From Lentzea sp. NBRC 105346 (GTDB taxonomy: Bacteria > Actinomycetota > Actinomycetes > Mycobacteriales > Pseudonocardiaceae): a stretch of DNA of 64,000 nt. This document shows, in pieces, positions 33,702 through 42,773 of this stretch. The DNA is taken from positions 186,001 to 250,000 of the forward strand of contig NZ_BSTQ01000014.1 in assembly GCF_030269605.1 (NCBI RefSeq), written 5' to 3'. Within the stretch, counting starts at the first letter, position 1; the number at the start of each line of letters is the position of its first letter. The translations under genes and the position numbers were made by a program. The notes under the pieces were generated by a model. That model saw only the letters and a program-made list of their open reading frames with translations. It made no database searches and had not been told where the DNA came from.

Positions 33702-35293
33702 ATTTCGTGCACCAGCAGCGCGACATACAGCGACAGCACGGACTCCGGGTCCTCCAGCGACACCCCGAGCACCTGCTCGATCCGCGACAACTGCTGGTAG
33801 TACGCCGTCCGCGACAGATGCGCGGCCGAGGCCGCCGCGGACTTGTTCCCGCCGTGCTCGCACAGGCAGCGCAACAGCTCCACCAGCCGCGAGCCCTGCG
33901 CGGAGTCGCGCGACAACAACGGTCCGAGCTCGCGGTCCGCGAACGCGCGCACCCGCTCGTCCTCCCGCAGCAGGTGCAGCAACCCGCGCAGCCGCACGTC
34001 GTCGAGCCGGTGGTACAGCTGCGATCCCGGTGACCGCAACGCCGCCCCGGCCACGTGCGCGGCCTCACCCAGCGACCGTCGCACATCGACCGACGCGGAC
34101 ACCGTCGTGCCGACCGCGATGACGACCGACCCGGCGGCCGTGCGGTGGATCTCGCGCGCGACCTTGCGCAGCACCCCTTCAACACCCACGGTCAGCGGCA
34201 ACGACAGCAGCGCGCGCACGGACGTGTCATCGACGACACCGACGAGTGCGGCCACCGTCACGCGGCGTGCGGCCAGCGCGGTCGCTTCGGCCAGGTCGCG
34301 CAGAACCTCCTGTGTCGCAAGGGTTTGCGCGGACGCGACCGCGCCCGAAGGCCGGATCGCGACGCCGACGAGCTGACGCCGTTCGAGCGGCACGCCCAGC
34401 GCCGCGGCCCGCGCGCCGAGATCCGGCGAGATCGGCGCCTGCCCGAGCAGCTGGGCCAGCAGCGTGCGGTGTGTCTGGCGTTCGAGCGACTCGCGGTCAC
34501 GCGCGACGAGCCGGTGCACCGCGAGTGCCGACGCCGCGCGCTCGGCCACGACGATGTGCCGGTGCGGCGGCGGTTCGGGCGAGATCAGCACGAGCCGGCC
34601 CCAGTCCGCGCCCCGCGCGCCGACCACGGTGACCAGCCAGCCCGAGGCCGCGTGATACGCCGTGCGTTCGGACACCGTGACGTTGCGAGACCGCGAGCCC
34701 CAGTCCGCGAGCAGCTCGGAAGGGTCCTGACCTGCGGCGTCGTACGCGAGCACGTCGTGGCCGAGGGTCTCCAGCACGACCGCGAGCCCGGACGTCCGCG
34801 CCACCTCACGCAGCACCTCGGAGGGTTCGGCGCCCGCGACCGTGAGCGCGGTGAACGTCTCGTGCACCTGTTCCGCGGCCCGCAGCTCGGCGAGCTGGGC
34901 GTCCACGATCAACGCGACGACGGCCTCGGTCACCGAGACGTACCGCGTCTCCTGCGCGAGCGTGACGAGCGGTAACGCATGTCTGTCGGCGGCTTCCACG
35001 AGTGCTTGCGGTACCTCGTCGCGCCACCGGCGGCCCAGCTCCAGCACGAGCCCGGCCACCCCGACCGCGGCGAGGTCGTCGACGTACTTGGTCAGCGCGT
35101 CGTCGTCCTCACCGAGCAGCACGCCGGTCGTGAGCACGAGCTCACCGCCGCGCAGCAGCCGCGCCATGTCTGCGACCTCGGCCACATGCACCCAGCGCAC
35201 ACGTTTCTGCAGGCCCGCCTCGCCGGCCACGATCTTCGGCTTTCCCGCCCGCACCACGGGCAGAGCGACCACTTCGGCGACCGTCGGGTACAT
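33692..35293 (-). CDS. PucR-family transcriptional regulator
   Basis: 533 residues from ATG 35293; the open frame upstream is an artefact. N-terminal PucR domain (VAEVVALPVVRAGKPKIVAGE...VRWVHVAEV, GELVLTTG), a GGDEF-like/CdaR middle part, and a C-terminal PucR-type HTH (LVELLRCLCEHGGNKSAAASAAHLSRTAYYQQLSRIE). Family members control purine, pyrimidine and amino-acid catabolism. It is divergent from the aminotransferase/dehydrogenase operon (108 bases between), which it probably controls; it may also act on the distant hydantoinase operon. Confidence 0.9.
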   Translation of the reverse strand: MYPTVAEVVALPVVRAGKPKIVAGEAGLQKRVRWVHVAEVADMARLLRGGELVLTTGVLLGEDDDALTKYVDDLAAVGVAGLVLELGRRWRDEVPQALVEAADRHALPLVTLAQETRYVSVTEAVVALIVDAQLAELRAAEQVHETFTALTVAGAEPSEVLREVARTSGLAVVLETLGHDVLAYDAAGQDPSELLADWGSRSRNVTVSERTAYHAASGWLVTVVGARGADWGRLVLISPEPPPHRHIVVAERAASALAVHRLVARDRESLERQTHRTLLAQLLGQAPISPDLGARAAALGVPLERRQLVGVAIRPSGAVASAQTLATQEVLRDLAEATALAARRVTVAALVGVVDDTSVRALLSLPLTVGVEGVLRKVAREIHRTAAGSVVIAVGTTVSASVDVRRSLGEAAHVAGAALRSPGSQLYHRLDDVRLRGLLHLLREDERVRAFADRELGPLLSRDSAQGSRLVELLRCLCEHGGNKSAAASAAHLSRTAYYQQLSRIEQVLGVSLEDPESVLSLYVALLVHEMGP

Positions 35294-35341
35294 GGACACA
35301 ACGTAATGCGAATCGCCCAATCCCGGTACAGGTTGTCCATG
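35292..35341. promoter_or_regulatory. Imperfect inverted repeat between pucR-type gene and aminotransferase operon
   Basis: ATGGACACAAC (35292-35302) faces GTTGTCCAT (35332-35340). The arms match except for a two-base insertion. The left arm includes the start codon of the regulator. A plausible regulator-binding site, not proven. Confidence 0.3.
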
Positions 35342-35401
35342 GCGGCAGACGGGCGGTGTCGACAGACTCCCAGCTAGGCGGAACGCGACCTGGAGGACCC
35401 C

Positions 35402-36685
35402 ATGGACGACCTGTTGGCCCGGCACCGCGCGGTGATGCCGAAGTGGCTGGCCCTCTACTACGACCAGCCGTTGGAGATCGCGTCGGCGTCCGGCCGGCAC
35501 GTGACCGACCGCGAGGGGAACACCTACCTCGACTTCTTCGCCGGGATCCTGACCAACGCGATCGGCTACGACGTGGCCGAGATCAGCGACGCGGTCCGGT
35601 CGCAGGTCGACACCGGCGTGCTGCACACGTCGACGCTGTACCTCATCCGCAAGCAGGTCGAGCTGGCCGAGAAGATCGCCTCGCTGTCGGGCATCCCGGA
35701 CGCCAAGGTGTTCCTCACGAACTCCGGCACCGAGGCCAACGAGACCGCGCTGATGCTCGCGACCTCGTACCGGCGGTCCGAGCAGGTCCTGGCGTTGCGC
35801 AACTCCTACCACGGCCGGGCGTTCGCGACCGTCGGCATCACCGGCAACCGCGGCTGGTCGGCCTCTTCGCTCTCGCCGGTGAAGGTCTCGTGGGTGCACG
35901 GCGGGTATCGGTTCCGCAGCCCGTTCCGCGACTACTCGGACGCCGACTACATCAAGGCGTGCGTCGCCGACCTGCGCGACATCATCGAGACGACGACGTC
36001 CGGTGACGTGGCGTGCATGATCGTCGAGCCGATCCAGGGCGTCGGCGGCTTCGCGACGCCGCCGGACGGGCTGTTCAAGGCGTTCAAGGAAGTGCTCGAC
36101 GAGTACGGGATTCTCCTGGTGTCGGACGAGGTGCAGACCGGGTGGGGCCGCACCGGCGAACACTTCTGGGGCATCCAGGCGCACGACGTGGTGCCGGATG
36201 CGATGACGTTCGCCAAGGGCCTCGGCAACGGTCTCGCCATCGGCGGCGTCGTCGCGCGCGGTGATTTGATGGACTGCCTGGGCGCGAACTCGATCTCCAC
36301 GTTCGGTGGCAACCCGGTGTCCTCCGCCGGCGCTCTGGCGACGTTGAACTACCTGCTGGACCACGACCTGCAGGCCAACGCGGCCAAGCTCGGGTCGCGG
36401 CTGATCGCCGGACTGCGGTCGGTGGCTGAGCGTCACCCCGTCGTCGGTGATGTGCGGGGCAAGGGCCTGATGGTTGCTCTGGAGTTCGTCGGACCCGAGG
36501 GGGAGCCCAATCCCGCTATTGCCAGTGCCGTCCTGGAGGAGACGCGGCGGCGCGGGCTGCTGGTCGGCAAGGGCGGGTTGTACGGCAACGTGATCCGGCT
36601 GGCGCCGCCGATGACGTTGACCGAGGACGAACTCGAAGAGGCGCTGGGGATTCTGTCCGCGTCGGTGGAGGCGGTGTCCGCATGA
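35402..36685 (+). CDS. Class III aminotransferase, probably beta-alanine/GABA type
   Basis: 427 residues from ATG 35402 (GGAGGACCCC upstream). PLP-fold motifs are intact: NSGTEANETALMLA, SYHGRAFATVG, VEPIQGVGGF, VSDEVQTGWGRTG and the Schiff-base lysine in TFAKGLGNG. This group transfers the amino group from beta-alanine, GABA or similar omega-amino acids to pyruvate or 2-oxoglutarate. The product of beta-alanine, malonate semialdehyde, is a substrate of the dehydrogenase encoded next, with a four-base overlap (36682-36685), so the pair fits beta-alanine breakdown after pyrimidine degradation. Confidence 0.88.
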   Translation: MDDLLARHRAVMPKWLALYYDQPLEIASASGRHVTDREGNTYLDFFAGILTNAIGYDVAEISDAVRSQVDTGVLHTSTLYLIRKQVELAEKIASLSGIPDAKVFLTNSGTEANETALMLATSYRRSEQVLALRNSYHGRAFATVGITGNRGWSASSLSPVKVSWVHGGYRFRSPFRDYSDADYIKACVADLRDIIETTTSGDVACMIVEPIQGVGGFATPPDGLFKAFKEVLDEYGILLVSDEVQTGWGRTGEHFWGIQAHDVVPDAMTFAKGLGNGLAIGGVVARGDLMDCLGANSISTFGGNPVSSAGALATLNYLLDHDLQANAAKLGSRLIAGLRSVAERHPVVGDVRGKGLMVALEFVGPEGEPNPAIASAVLEETRRRGLLVGKGGLYGNVIRLAPPMTLTEDELEEALGILSASVEAVSA

Positions 36686-38142
36686 GGATCACGCACTGGA
36701 TCGGTGGCAAGCCCTGGGACGGGATCTCTTCTCGGTCGGGTGACGTTTTCGATCCCGCTTCGGGGGTCGTTGCGGCGCAGGTGGATTTCGCTTCTGTCTC
36801 GGAGGTCGATGCTGCCGTTGCTGCGGCTGCTGACGCTTTTTCGTTGTGGCGCAACGCTTCTCTGGCGCAGCGGTCTACCGTGATGTTCAAGTTCCGCGAG
36901 CTGCTGAACCTGCGCAAGGAGGATTTGGCGGAGATCGTCACCGCGGAGCACGGCAAGGTGCTTTCGGACGCGGCGGGGGAGATCCAGCGGGCGCTGGAGT
37001 CCGTCGAGTACGCGTGCGGAATTCCCGCGTTGCTGAAGGGCGGGTTCAGCGAGAACGCGTCCAACCGCGTGGACGTGTACTCGATCGAGCAGCCGCTCGG
37101 CGTGGTCGGCGTGATCTCGCCGTTCAACTTCCCGGCGATGGTGCCGCTGTGGTTCGTGCCGACGGCGATCGCCTGCGGTAACGTCGTGGTGCTGAAGCCC
37201 TCGGAGAAGGACCCGTCGGCGTCTCTGTTCATCGCCCAGCTGTTCGCCGAGGCCGGGCTGCCCGACGGCGTGCTGAACGTCGTGCACGGCGACAAGGTCG
37301 CGGTCGACCGGCTCCTCGAACATCCCACGGTGAAGTCGATCTCGTTCGTCGGGTCGACGCCGATCGCCCGGTATGTGTACGAAACCGGTACCGCACATGG
37401 GAAACGCGTGCAGGCGTTGGGCGGCGCCAAGAACCACATGGTGGTGCTGCCGGACGCCGATCTCGACCTGGCGGCGGACGCCGCGGTGTCCGCCGGGTTC
37501 GGGTCGGCGGGGGAGCGCTGCATGGCGATCTCCGTTGTGGTGGCGGTGGATCCGGTCGGTGACACCCTGGTGTCGAAGATCGCCTCCCGGATGCGGACCG
37601 TGGACGTCCGGCGCGAGATGGGGCCTCTGGTCACCGACGCGCACCGCGCCCGCGTGCGGTCCTATGTGGACGCTGGCGAGGCTTCGGGCGCCTCGATCGT
37701 GGTGGACGGCCGCGACTTCCCAGGTGACGGATTCTGGTTCGGGCCAACGCTTTTCGACCACGTTCAGCCCGACATGTCGATCTACACCGATGAGATCTTC
37801 GGCCCGGTGCTGTCCGTGGTGCGCGCGCCGTCGTACGACGCGGCCGTGTCCCTGGTCAACGCCAACCGGTACGGCAACGGCACGGCGATCTTCACCAACG
37901 ACGGCGGCGCCGCCCGGCGGTTCCAGAACGAGATCGAGGTCGGCATGGTCGGCGTGAACGTGCCGATCCCGGTGCCGGTCGCCTACTACTCGTTCGGCGG
38001 CTGGAAGGAGTCGCTGTTCGGCGACTCGCACGCGTACGGCCCGCACGGCGTGCACTTCTTCACCCGCTCGAAGGTCGTCACGTCGCGGTGGCTCGACCCG
38101 TCGCACGGTGGGATCAACCTTGGATTCCCACAGAACACGTGA
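36682..38142 (+). CDS. mmsA: CoA-acylating methylmalonate-semialdehyde dehydrogenase
   Basis: 486 residues. Aldehyde dehydrogenase fold with ISPFNFPAMVPLWF, LKPSEKDPSA, SFVGSTPIA, catalytic Cys in GSAGERCMAIS and EIFGPVLSVV. The motif PFNFPAMVPLW and a Cys next to the RCMA sequence mark the MMSDH subgroup, which makes acetyl-CoA or propionyl-CoA from malonate or methylmalonate semialdehyde. Overlaps the aminotransferase by four bases. The C-terminus overlaps the start of the next small gene by 35 bases. Confidence 0.93.
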   Translation: MRITHWIGGKPWDGISSRSGDVFDPASGVVAAQVDFASVSEVDAAVAAAADAFSLWRNASLAQRSTVMFKFRELLNLRKEDLAEIVTAEHGKVLSDAAGEIQRALESVEYACGIPALLKGGFSENASNRVDVYSIEQPLGVVGVISPFNFPAMVPLWFVPTAIACGNVVVLKPSEKDPSASLFIAQLFAEAGLPDGVLNVVHGDKVAVDRLLEHPTVKSISFVGSTPIARYVYETGTAHGKRVQALGGAKNHMVVLPDADLDLAADAAVSAGFGSAGERCMAISVVVAVDPVGDTLVSKIASRMRTVDVRREMGPLVTDAHRARVRSYVDAGEASGASIVVDGRDFPGDGFWFGPTLFDHVQPDMSIYTDEIFGPVLSVVRAPSYDAAVSLVNANRYGNGTAIFTNDGGAARRFQNEIEVGMVGVNVPIPVPVAYYSFGGWKESLFGDSHAYGPHGVHFFTRSKVVTSRWLDPSHGGINLGFPQNT

Positions 38143-38524
38143 GCTGGTCCAGCGGTTCTACGCCGACGCGTGGAACCGCTGGGACTCGTCCGTGCTGCCG
38201 TCCCTGCTGGCCCCGGACTTCGAGTTCCGGGGCTCGCTGGGCGACACCGTGTACGGCATCCACGGCTGGTGCACCTACCGCGACAAGGTGCGGGCCGCGT
38301 CACCCGACTTCCACAACGAGATCGTGTCGCTCGTCGTGGACGGGCCGGAGGCGGCGGCACGCCTGCGCTACTCCGGGCACCACAACGGTGTGCTGCTCGG
38401 CGTCCCCGGCACCGGCGTGCTGTTCGAGTACGCCGGTGCCGCCTTCTTCACCGCCCGCGACGGGCTGCTGACGTCCGCGTGGGTGCTCGGTGACCTGGAC
38501 GGGTTGCGGCGTCAGCTCAGCTGA
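38108..38524 (+). CDS. SnoaL-like/NTF2-fold small protein
   Basis: About 138 residues from GTG 38108; a TTG at 38120 is an equally possible start, and no RBS decides. The sequence LVQRFYADAWNRWDSSVLPSLLAPDFEFRGSLGD...GIHGWCTYRDKVRAASPDFHNEI has the SnoaL-like NTF2 pattern of small aldol-cyclase/isomerase proteins. Co-transcribed with mmsA by overlap. Substrate unknown; it may handle a side product of the pathway. The end overlaps the stop of the convergent sialidase-like gene by eight bases. Confidence 0.75.
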   Translation: MGSTLDSHRTRELVQRFYADAWNRWDSSVLPSLLAPDFEFRGSLGDTVYGIHGWCTYRDKVRAASPDFHNEIVSLVVDGPEAAARLRYSGHHNGVLLGVPGTGVLFEYAGAAFFTARDGLLTSAWVLGDLDGLRRQLS

Positions 38525-39722
38525 GCACGACCGTGCTGTACCAGAGCTTGTCGTCGCGCCCGTGCGGGTAGCTGTAGTCGCCCGCGCAGCCCCAGTTGGT
38601 GTGGCAGTTGTCGCCCATGATGTACGCCGTGCGCGGCGACGTGACCGCCACACCCGTGTACCCGCTCGACCCGAGCGACGAGCAGGGCATGAACGTGCCG
38701 TCACCGGCGGGCTGGCCGTCGGTGCAGCCCGCGGTCGGGATGTTGTCGTAGAAGCTGTGCGCGGCCGACCACGTGGCGCCGCCGTCGTGGCTGAACGTGA
38801 TCTTGTTGCGCGGCCTGCCGAACACCAGCATCAGCACGCCCTGGTCCATCGTGTGCAGCACGGGCGCGACGCCCTGCACCACGGTCTCGTCGGCCGCGCC
38901 CGGAACGACCACCGCCTTCAACGGCCCCCAGGCCGCGGTGGCGAGGGAAGCCGCGTCGTTCACCGGGCCGTTGGTCGTGCGCGACCCGAGGTGAGCGATG
39001 CGTTTGCCGTTCAGCACGACGTCGTAGCGGGAGATCATGACCAGATGGCCGTCCGCGCGGCGGGCGACCGAGGACTCGCTGTAGGTGTTGGTGTCGGACT
39101 TGAACACCGTCGCCGCACGCTTCCAGCTCGCGCCGTCGTTGGTGCTGACCAGCAGGTGCGACGCGTACCTGCCGGTGGCGTGCGCGGCGTAGAACGGCAT
39201 CACCAGCGACTGGTCGGGCAGCCGGATGACGCGCTGGAACGCCCGCCCACCGCCGAGATAGGCCCCGCCGGACATGTCGAGCGCAGCGGTGTAGGACCGC
39301 CACGACACGCCTCCGTCGGTGGAGACGCGGCGCATGAGGTGCCCGTCCTGGACCTGTTCGTCGATCGTGGCCGTCGCACCTGTCGCCGTGCGATAGGTGT
39401 TGTTCATCTTGGCGTACGGCGTGGTGTACAGCAGCTCGCGACCGGTGGTGGCGTCGAGCGCGGGCTTCCAGTTGTTCGTGTCGGTCATGCTCGCCTGCCC
39501 GCCGACGTGGTACTGGACGCGCGTGACCAGGGAGCCGTCGTCCTTGCTGATCTGGAAGCTGCGGACGAACCGCTGCTTGGTCTGGCCGGCCTCGGTGTAG
39601 CTGACGTACTGCAACGCCGGCATCGACCGGTACTGGTAGCCGGGGTCCTGTGCCTCCACCGAGACGGGGCCGTACGTGGGTGTGAGCGCCAATGCGAGCG
39701 CCATCACCGCGACTTTCACCAT
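38517..39722 (-). CDS. Secreted sialidase-like (BNR/Asp-box) protein
   Basis: 401 residues from ATG 39722 (GGGGGAGG RBS). Signal peptide to about residue 25 (MVKVAVMALALALTPTYG...VEA). Asp-boxes STDGGVSWR, STNDGASWK and SHDGGATWS mark a six-bladed sialidase-type beta-propeller. An Arg triad and a nucleophilic Tyr cannot be assigned with confidence, so it may be a glycosidase or only a carbohydrate-binding propeller. Cys pairs near the end (TAGCTDG, CHTNWGC) suit an exported protein. Confidence 0.8.
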   Translation of the reverse strand: MVKVAVMALALALTPTYGPVSVEAQDPGYQYRSMPALQYVSYTEAGQTKQRFVRSFQISKDDGSLVTRVQYHVGGQASMTDTNNWKPALDATTGRELLYTTPYAKMNNTYRTATGATATIDEQVQDGHLMRRVSTDGGVSWRSYTAALDMSGGAYLGGGRAFQRVIRLPDQSLVMPFYAAHATGRYASHLLVSTNDGASWKRAATVFKSDTNTYSESSVARRADGHLVMISRYDVVLNGKRIAHLGSRTTNGPVNDAASLATAAWGPLKAVVVPGAADETVVQGVAPVLHTMDQGVLMLVFGRPRNKITFSHDGGATWSAAHSFYDNIPTAGCTDGQPAGDGTFMPCSSLGSSGYTGVAVTSPRTAYIMGDNCHTNWGCAGDYSYPHGRDDKLWYSTVVLS

Positions 39723-39813
39723 GTGCCTCCCCCTTCTGGGTTTTGCCGAACTCTGCCCGTGGGGTTTCGGCCGAGCCAGTAAGTTGGAGCTGAGCTGGAG
39801 TTGGGGACCTGGA

Positions 39814-42051
39814 GTGAAACACCGCTTCGCGCGTGAGTTCGACGAGCTGCTCGGGCGATCCCCGTGGTCGGTCAAGAAGATCACCTCGGTGGCGCGGCGA
39901 CATGGCATCGGCTACTCGACCTTGCAGACCTGGCGCACCGGCGAGCACCTGCCCCGCGCGCCCGACGACAATCCCGGCTTCTGCGCGTTCCTCGGCGAGG
40001 TGGCGGCTGATCCGGCCGAGGCACGGCGCGTGCTCGATCTGGCGACTTCGGCGTGGCGCGAGTCCGTCCGGCTCAAGAAGTCGCGGTTCGTCGGCCGGAT
40101 CGAGTACCAGCAGGTGCTCGGTGCCTACCTGAAACCGAGTGATACTCCCAAGATCGTCGTCATCTGGGGTGCCGGTGGCATCGGGAAGACGGCGCTGGCG
40201 CGGCAGATCGTGCGCGACGCGGTGACCGTCGACCTGCGCGGCTCCGGTACCGATCCGCTGTCCGTGCGCCAGGCGCTGGCGGAGCTGCTCGAGTCGTTCG
40301 CGCCGGGGTTGAGCGGCGGGGTCGAGGTGCTGCGCGCGACGTACCAGCACCTCGTGTCGGCCCGGCCCGCGGTCCTGCTGCTCGACGACGCTTGTGACGC
40401 GGCGCAGGTTCTGCCACTGCTGCCTTCGTCGCCGGCGTGCGTCACGGTCGTGACCAGCCGCGATCCGTTGCAGGAGCTGGAATCCAGGGGTGCGCTGCGG
40501 GTGCGCCTGGGACCGCTGCGGCCCGCCGAGTCGCGGCAGTTGCTGTCTTCCGTGAACGCTCCGGTGTCTTCCCTGGACGAGCTCGCCGCGTTGTGCGGAC
40601 ACGAGCCGTTGGCACTGCGCATCGCCGCCGGACAGCTGGCCGGCTCGGACGGGCCGGCGTTGGCTCGCTATGTGGGTGCGCTGCGCGGCGGCCGGGCGAC
40701 CCACGTCGAGCTGGCCTACCGCGACCTGCCCGCGGACGCGCAGGAGCTCTTCCGGCTGGCCGGCCAGAGCCCCGGTGTGGACTTCACCGTCGATGCGCTG
40801 GCCGCGTTGATCGGCAAACCCCTGACGGAGACCGAACGGCTGCTCACCCATCTCGTCGCGGTGAACCTCGTCGACCGCCGCGTGCCCGGCCGGTTCGGGC
40901 TGCACGACAAGCTGCGCCTGTTCGCGCAGGAACGTGGTGGCGACGGCGGGGCGGCGTCGCGCAGGCTCGCCGCGTACTACGCCACCGGCGCGTTCATGGC
41001 GGCGCGGCGGATCTTCCCGGAGATGCTGACGCTCGTCGAGATGCCGGTCGTCGCGGCGCCTTCGTTCGACACCGACCAGCAGGCGTCGGCGTGGCTGGCG
41101 GCCGAACGCGTGAACATCGTCGCGACCGCGTCGGCCGCGCCCGGTCTCTGGCTGGCCAACGCCTTGCGTGCGGTGCAACAGGTGCGCCCGCACGGCATCG
41201 ACTGGACTCCTGTCGCCCTGGCGGCCCTGAGCAGCGCCGCTTGTGTTCGCGACCGCGCCGCCATGCATCTCGCTGCGGGACTGGCGCATTGGGGCATCGG
41301 CAAACTCGAAGCCGCCGCGGGGCACCTCTCCGACGCGGTGCGGTTGTACCGGGACCTGCGCAAGCCGCGTGAACGTGCCGTGGCGCTGCTCGCGCTGGGC
41401 GCGGTGGCCCATGTTCTCGGTCTCGCCGATGACGCGTGCGGCTACCTGACCGAGTCGCTGCGGCTTCGCCGCAGGTTCGGCGAACGCCGCGGCGAGTCCA
41501 GCGTGCTGATCTTCCTCGCCGACGTCCGTGCCGACCTCGGCGCGTTCGCGCAGGCGCAACAACACGCCTCGGTCGCACTGGAGCTGGCGGAGGAGACCGG
41601 CTACACCGCCGGAGTCGTTGGCGCGCTTGGCATTCTGGGCCGAGTCTGCGTCGCTCTGGGCGACACTTCCCGGGCCGCGTCGCACTTCCAGCGGCAGCTG
41701 GACCTCGCCACCGACCTGGAGTTCGGCTCCCGCAAGGCGATCGCGCTCGTCGGACTGGCGACGGTCGCGTGCGCCAACCGCCACTACGAGCAGGCCATCG
41801 AGCAGGCGACCTCGGCCGTGTCGATCGCCTCGGACAGCGGCAACACCGCGACGCGCTGCGACGCGCTGAACGTCATCGGCGCCGCGCACCTCGGCCGGGG
41901 CCGGCCCGCCGCTGCCGTGTCGTTCCACCGCCAGGCACTGGAGGCGTCCGAGCTGGCCGGGTACCTGCGAGGGCGCGCGGAGGCGTTGGCGGTGCTGGAC
42001 TCGTTAGAGTCCTCCCGTGGACTGGGTGCGGCTGCGCCAGGAGATCACTGA
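39814..42051 (+). CDS. STAND ATPase (NB-ARC-like) with TPR repeats and N-terminal HTH-like domain
   Basis: 745 residues from GTG 39814. Residues about 5-65 (HRFAREFDELLGRSPWSVKKITSVARRHGIGYSTLQTWRTGEHLP) look like a degenerate HTH used by actinomycete STAND regulators. NB-ARC: Walker A WGAGGIGKTAL, Walker B VLLLDDACD, sensor VVTSRD, HEPLAL. The arm/winged-helix region is followed by at least six TPR-like repeats (GLAHWGIGKLEAAAGHL, GLADDACGYLTESLRL). Its predecessors lack this N-terminal domain. Ends 35 bases inside the next gene. Confidence 0.85.
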   Translation: MKHRFAREFDELLGRSPWSVKKITSVARRHGIGYSTLQTWRTGEHLPRAPDDNPGFCAFLGEVAADPAEARRVLDLATSAWRESVRLKKSRFVGRIEYQQVLGAYLKPSDTPKIVVIWGAGGIGKTALARQIVRDAVTVDLRGSGTDPLSVRQALAELLESFAPGLSGGVEVLRATYQHLVSARPAVLLLDDACDAAQVLPLLPSSPACVTVVTSRDPLQELESRGALRVRLGPLRPAESRQLLSSVNAPVSSLDELAALCGHEPLALRIAAGQLAGSDGPALARYVGALRGGRATHVELAYRDLPADAQELFRLAGQSPGVDFTVDALAALIGKPLTETERLLTHLVAVNLVDRRVPGRFGLHDKLRLFAQERGGDGGAASRRLAAYYATGAFMAARRIFPEMLTLVEMPVVAAPSFDTDQQASAWLAAERVNIVATASAAPGLWLANALRAVQQVRPHGIDWTPVALAALSSAACVRDRAAMHLAAGLAHWGIGKLEAAAGHLSDAVRLYRDLRKPRERAVALLALGAVAHVLGLADDACGYLTESLRLRRRFGERRGESSVLIFLADVRADLGAFAQAQQHASVALELAEETGYTAGVVGALGILGRVCVALGDTSRAASHFQRQLDLATDLEFGSRKAIALVGLATVACANRHYEQAIEQATSAVSIASDSGNTATRCDALNVIGAAHLGRGRPAAAVSFHRQALEASELAGYLRGRAEALAVLDSLESSRGLGAAAPGDH

Positions 42052-42772
42052 GACCGCCTCGCGCGTGGGTGCGTCGCTGCGGGCGTTGCCGCCCGACACC
42101 CCACTGGCGCGGGTGACGTGGACCGCCGCCGAGACGGGCGCGCACCTGGTCAGCCTGCCCGGCCGGTACCTCGCGATGGCCGACGAGCCGCACCCGTTCC
42201 CGGCGTCGCTCGCGGAGGAGAACCAAAGGGAGCTCGCCGGCACGCGCGATCCCGCTGAGCTCGCCACCCTGCTCGAGGCCGAGGTCGGAAAGCTGCTCGC
42301 CGCGTTCATCGACGGCGACCGGCCGGTCTGGTACTACACCGCGCGGCTCGACGAATACGCGGTCACGGCGAGCATGCTCAGCGAACTGCTGTTGCACGGC
42401 ACGGACCTGGCGCGTGCGCTCGGCAGGCCGTGGACCATCACGAGGCAGCAGGCCGTGGCGAGCCTGCGGGCCGTCATGCCCGCGGCCGTTCTGGTGGCCG
42501 ATCCGCGAATGGCTCCGAAGGCGCGCGGCACGTATCACGTGCACGAGCGCGGTGGCGACGACTGGACTGTCGTCGTGCGCGACGAGGTGACCGTCTCACG
42601 CGGGAAGCCGGCCCGTGCCGATCTTCACCTGTCCGTCGATCCCGTGGGGTTCCTGCTCAACGCCGTCGGGCTGATGAGTCGAGCACGGTTCGCGTTGACC
42701 GGTGGCATGGTGATGTGGGGCCGCAAGCCGTGGCTCGCGGCCCCCTTCAGCGGGCTGTTCGCGCGCGTCTGA
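42017..42772 (+). CDS. DinB-like/maleylpyruvate isomerase-family protein (mycothiol-type)
   Basis: 251 residues from GTG 42017, overlapping the previous gene by 35 bases. The N-terminal four-helix DinB-like domain has the pattern WTAAETGAHLVSLPGRYLAM with a later HGTDLARALGRPW, giving His residues of the metal site. The C-terminal about 90 residues resemble an SCP2-like sterol-binding fold. In actinomycetes such proteins are mycothiol-dependent isomerases or hydrolases of unknown substrate. Shares only the operon with the STAND gene. Confidence 0.75.
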   Translation: MDWVRLRQEITETASRVGASLRALPPDTPLARVTWTAAETGAHLVSLPGRYLAMADEPHPFPASLAEENQRELAGTRDPAELATLLEAEVGKLLAAFIDGDRPVWYYTARLDEYAVTASMLSELLLHGTDLARALGRPWTITRQQAVASLRAVMPAAVLVADPRMAPKARGTYHVHERGGDDWTVVVRDEVTVSRGKPARADLHLSVDPVGFLLNAVGLMSRARFALTGGMVMWGRKPWLAAPFSGLFARV

Positions 42773-42773
42773 G

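Noticed and set aside
33692..36436. 914-residue minus-strand frame as one long PucR protein
   Set aside because: The PucR domain begins at ATG 35293 in the usual form; the part upstream lies opposite the aminotransferase gene and has shadow composition.
38701..41928. 1075-residue minus-strand frame opposite the third STAND gene
   Set aside because: Crosses the sialidase-like and STAND genes in the wrong frame and strand; no domain.
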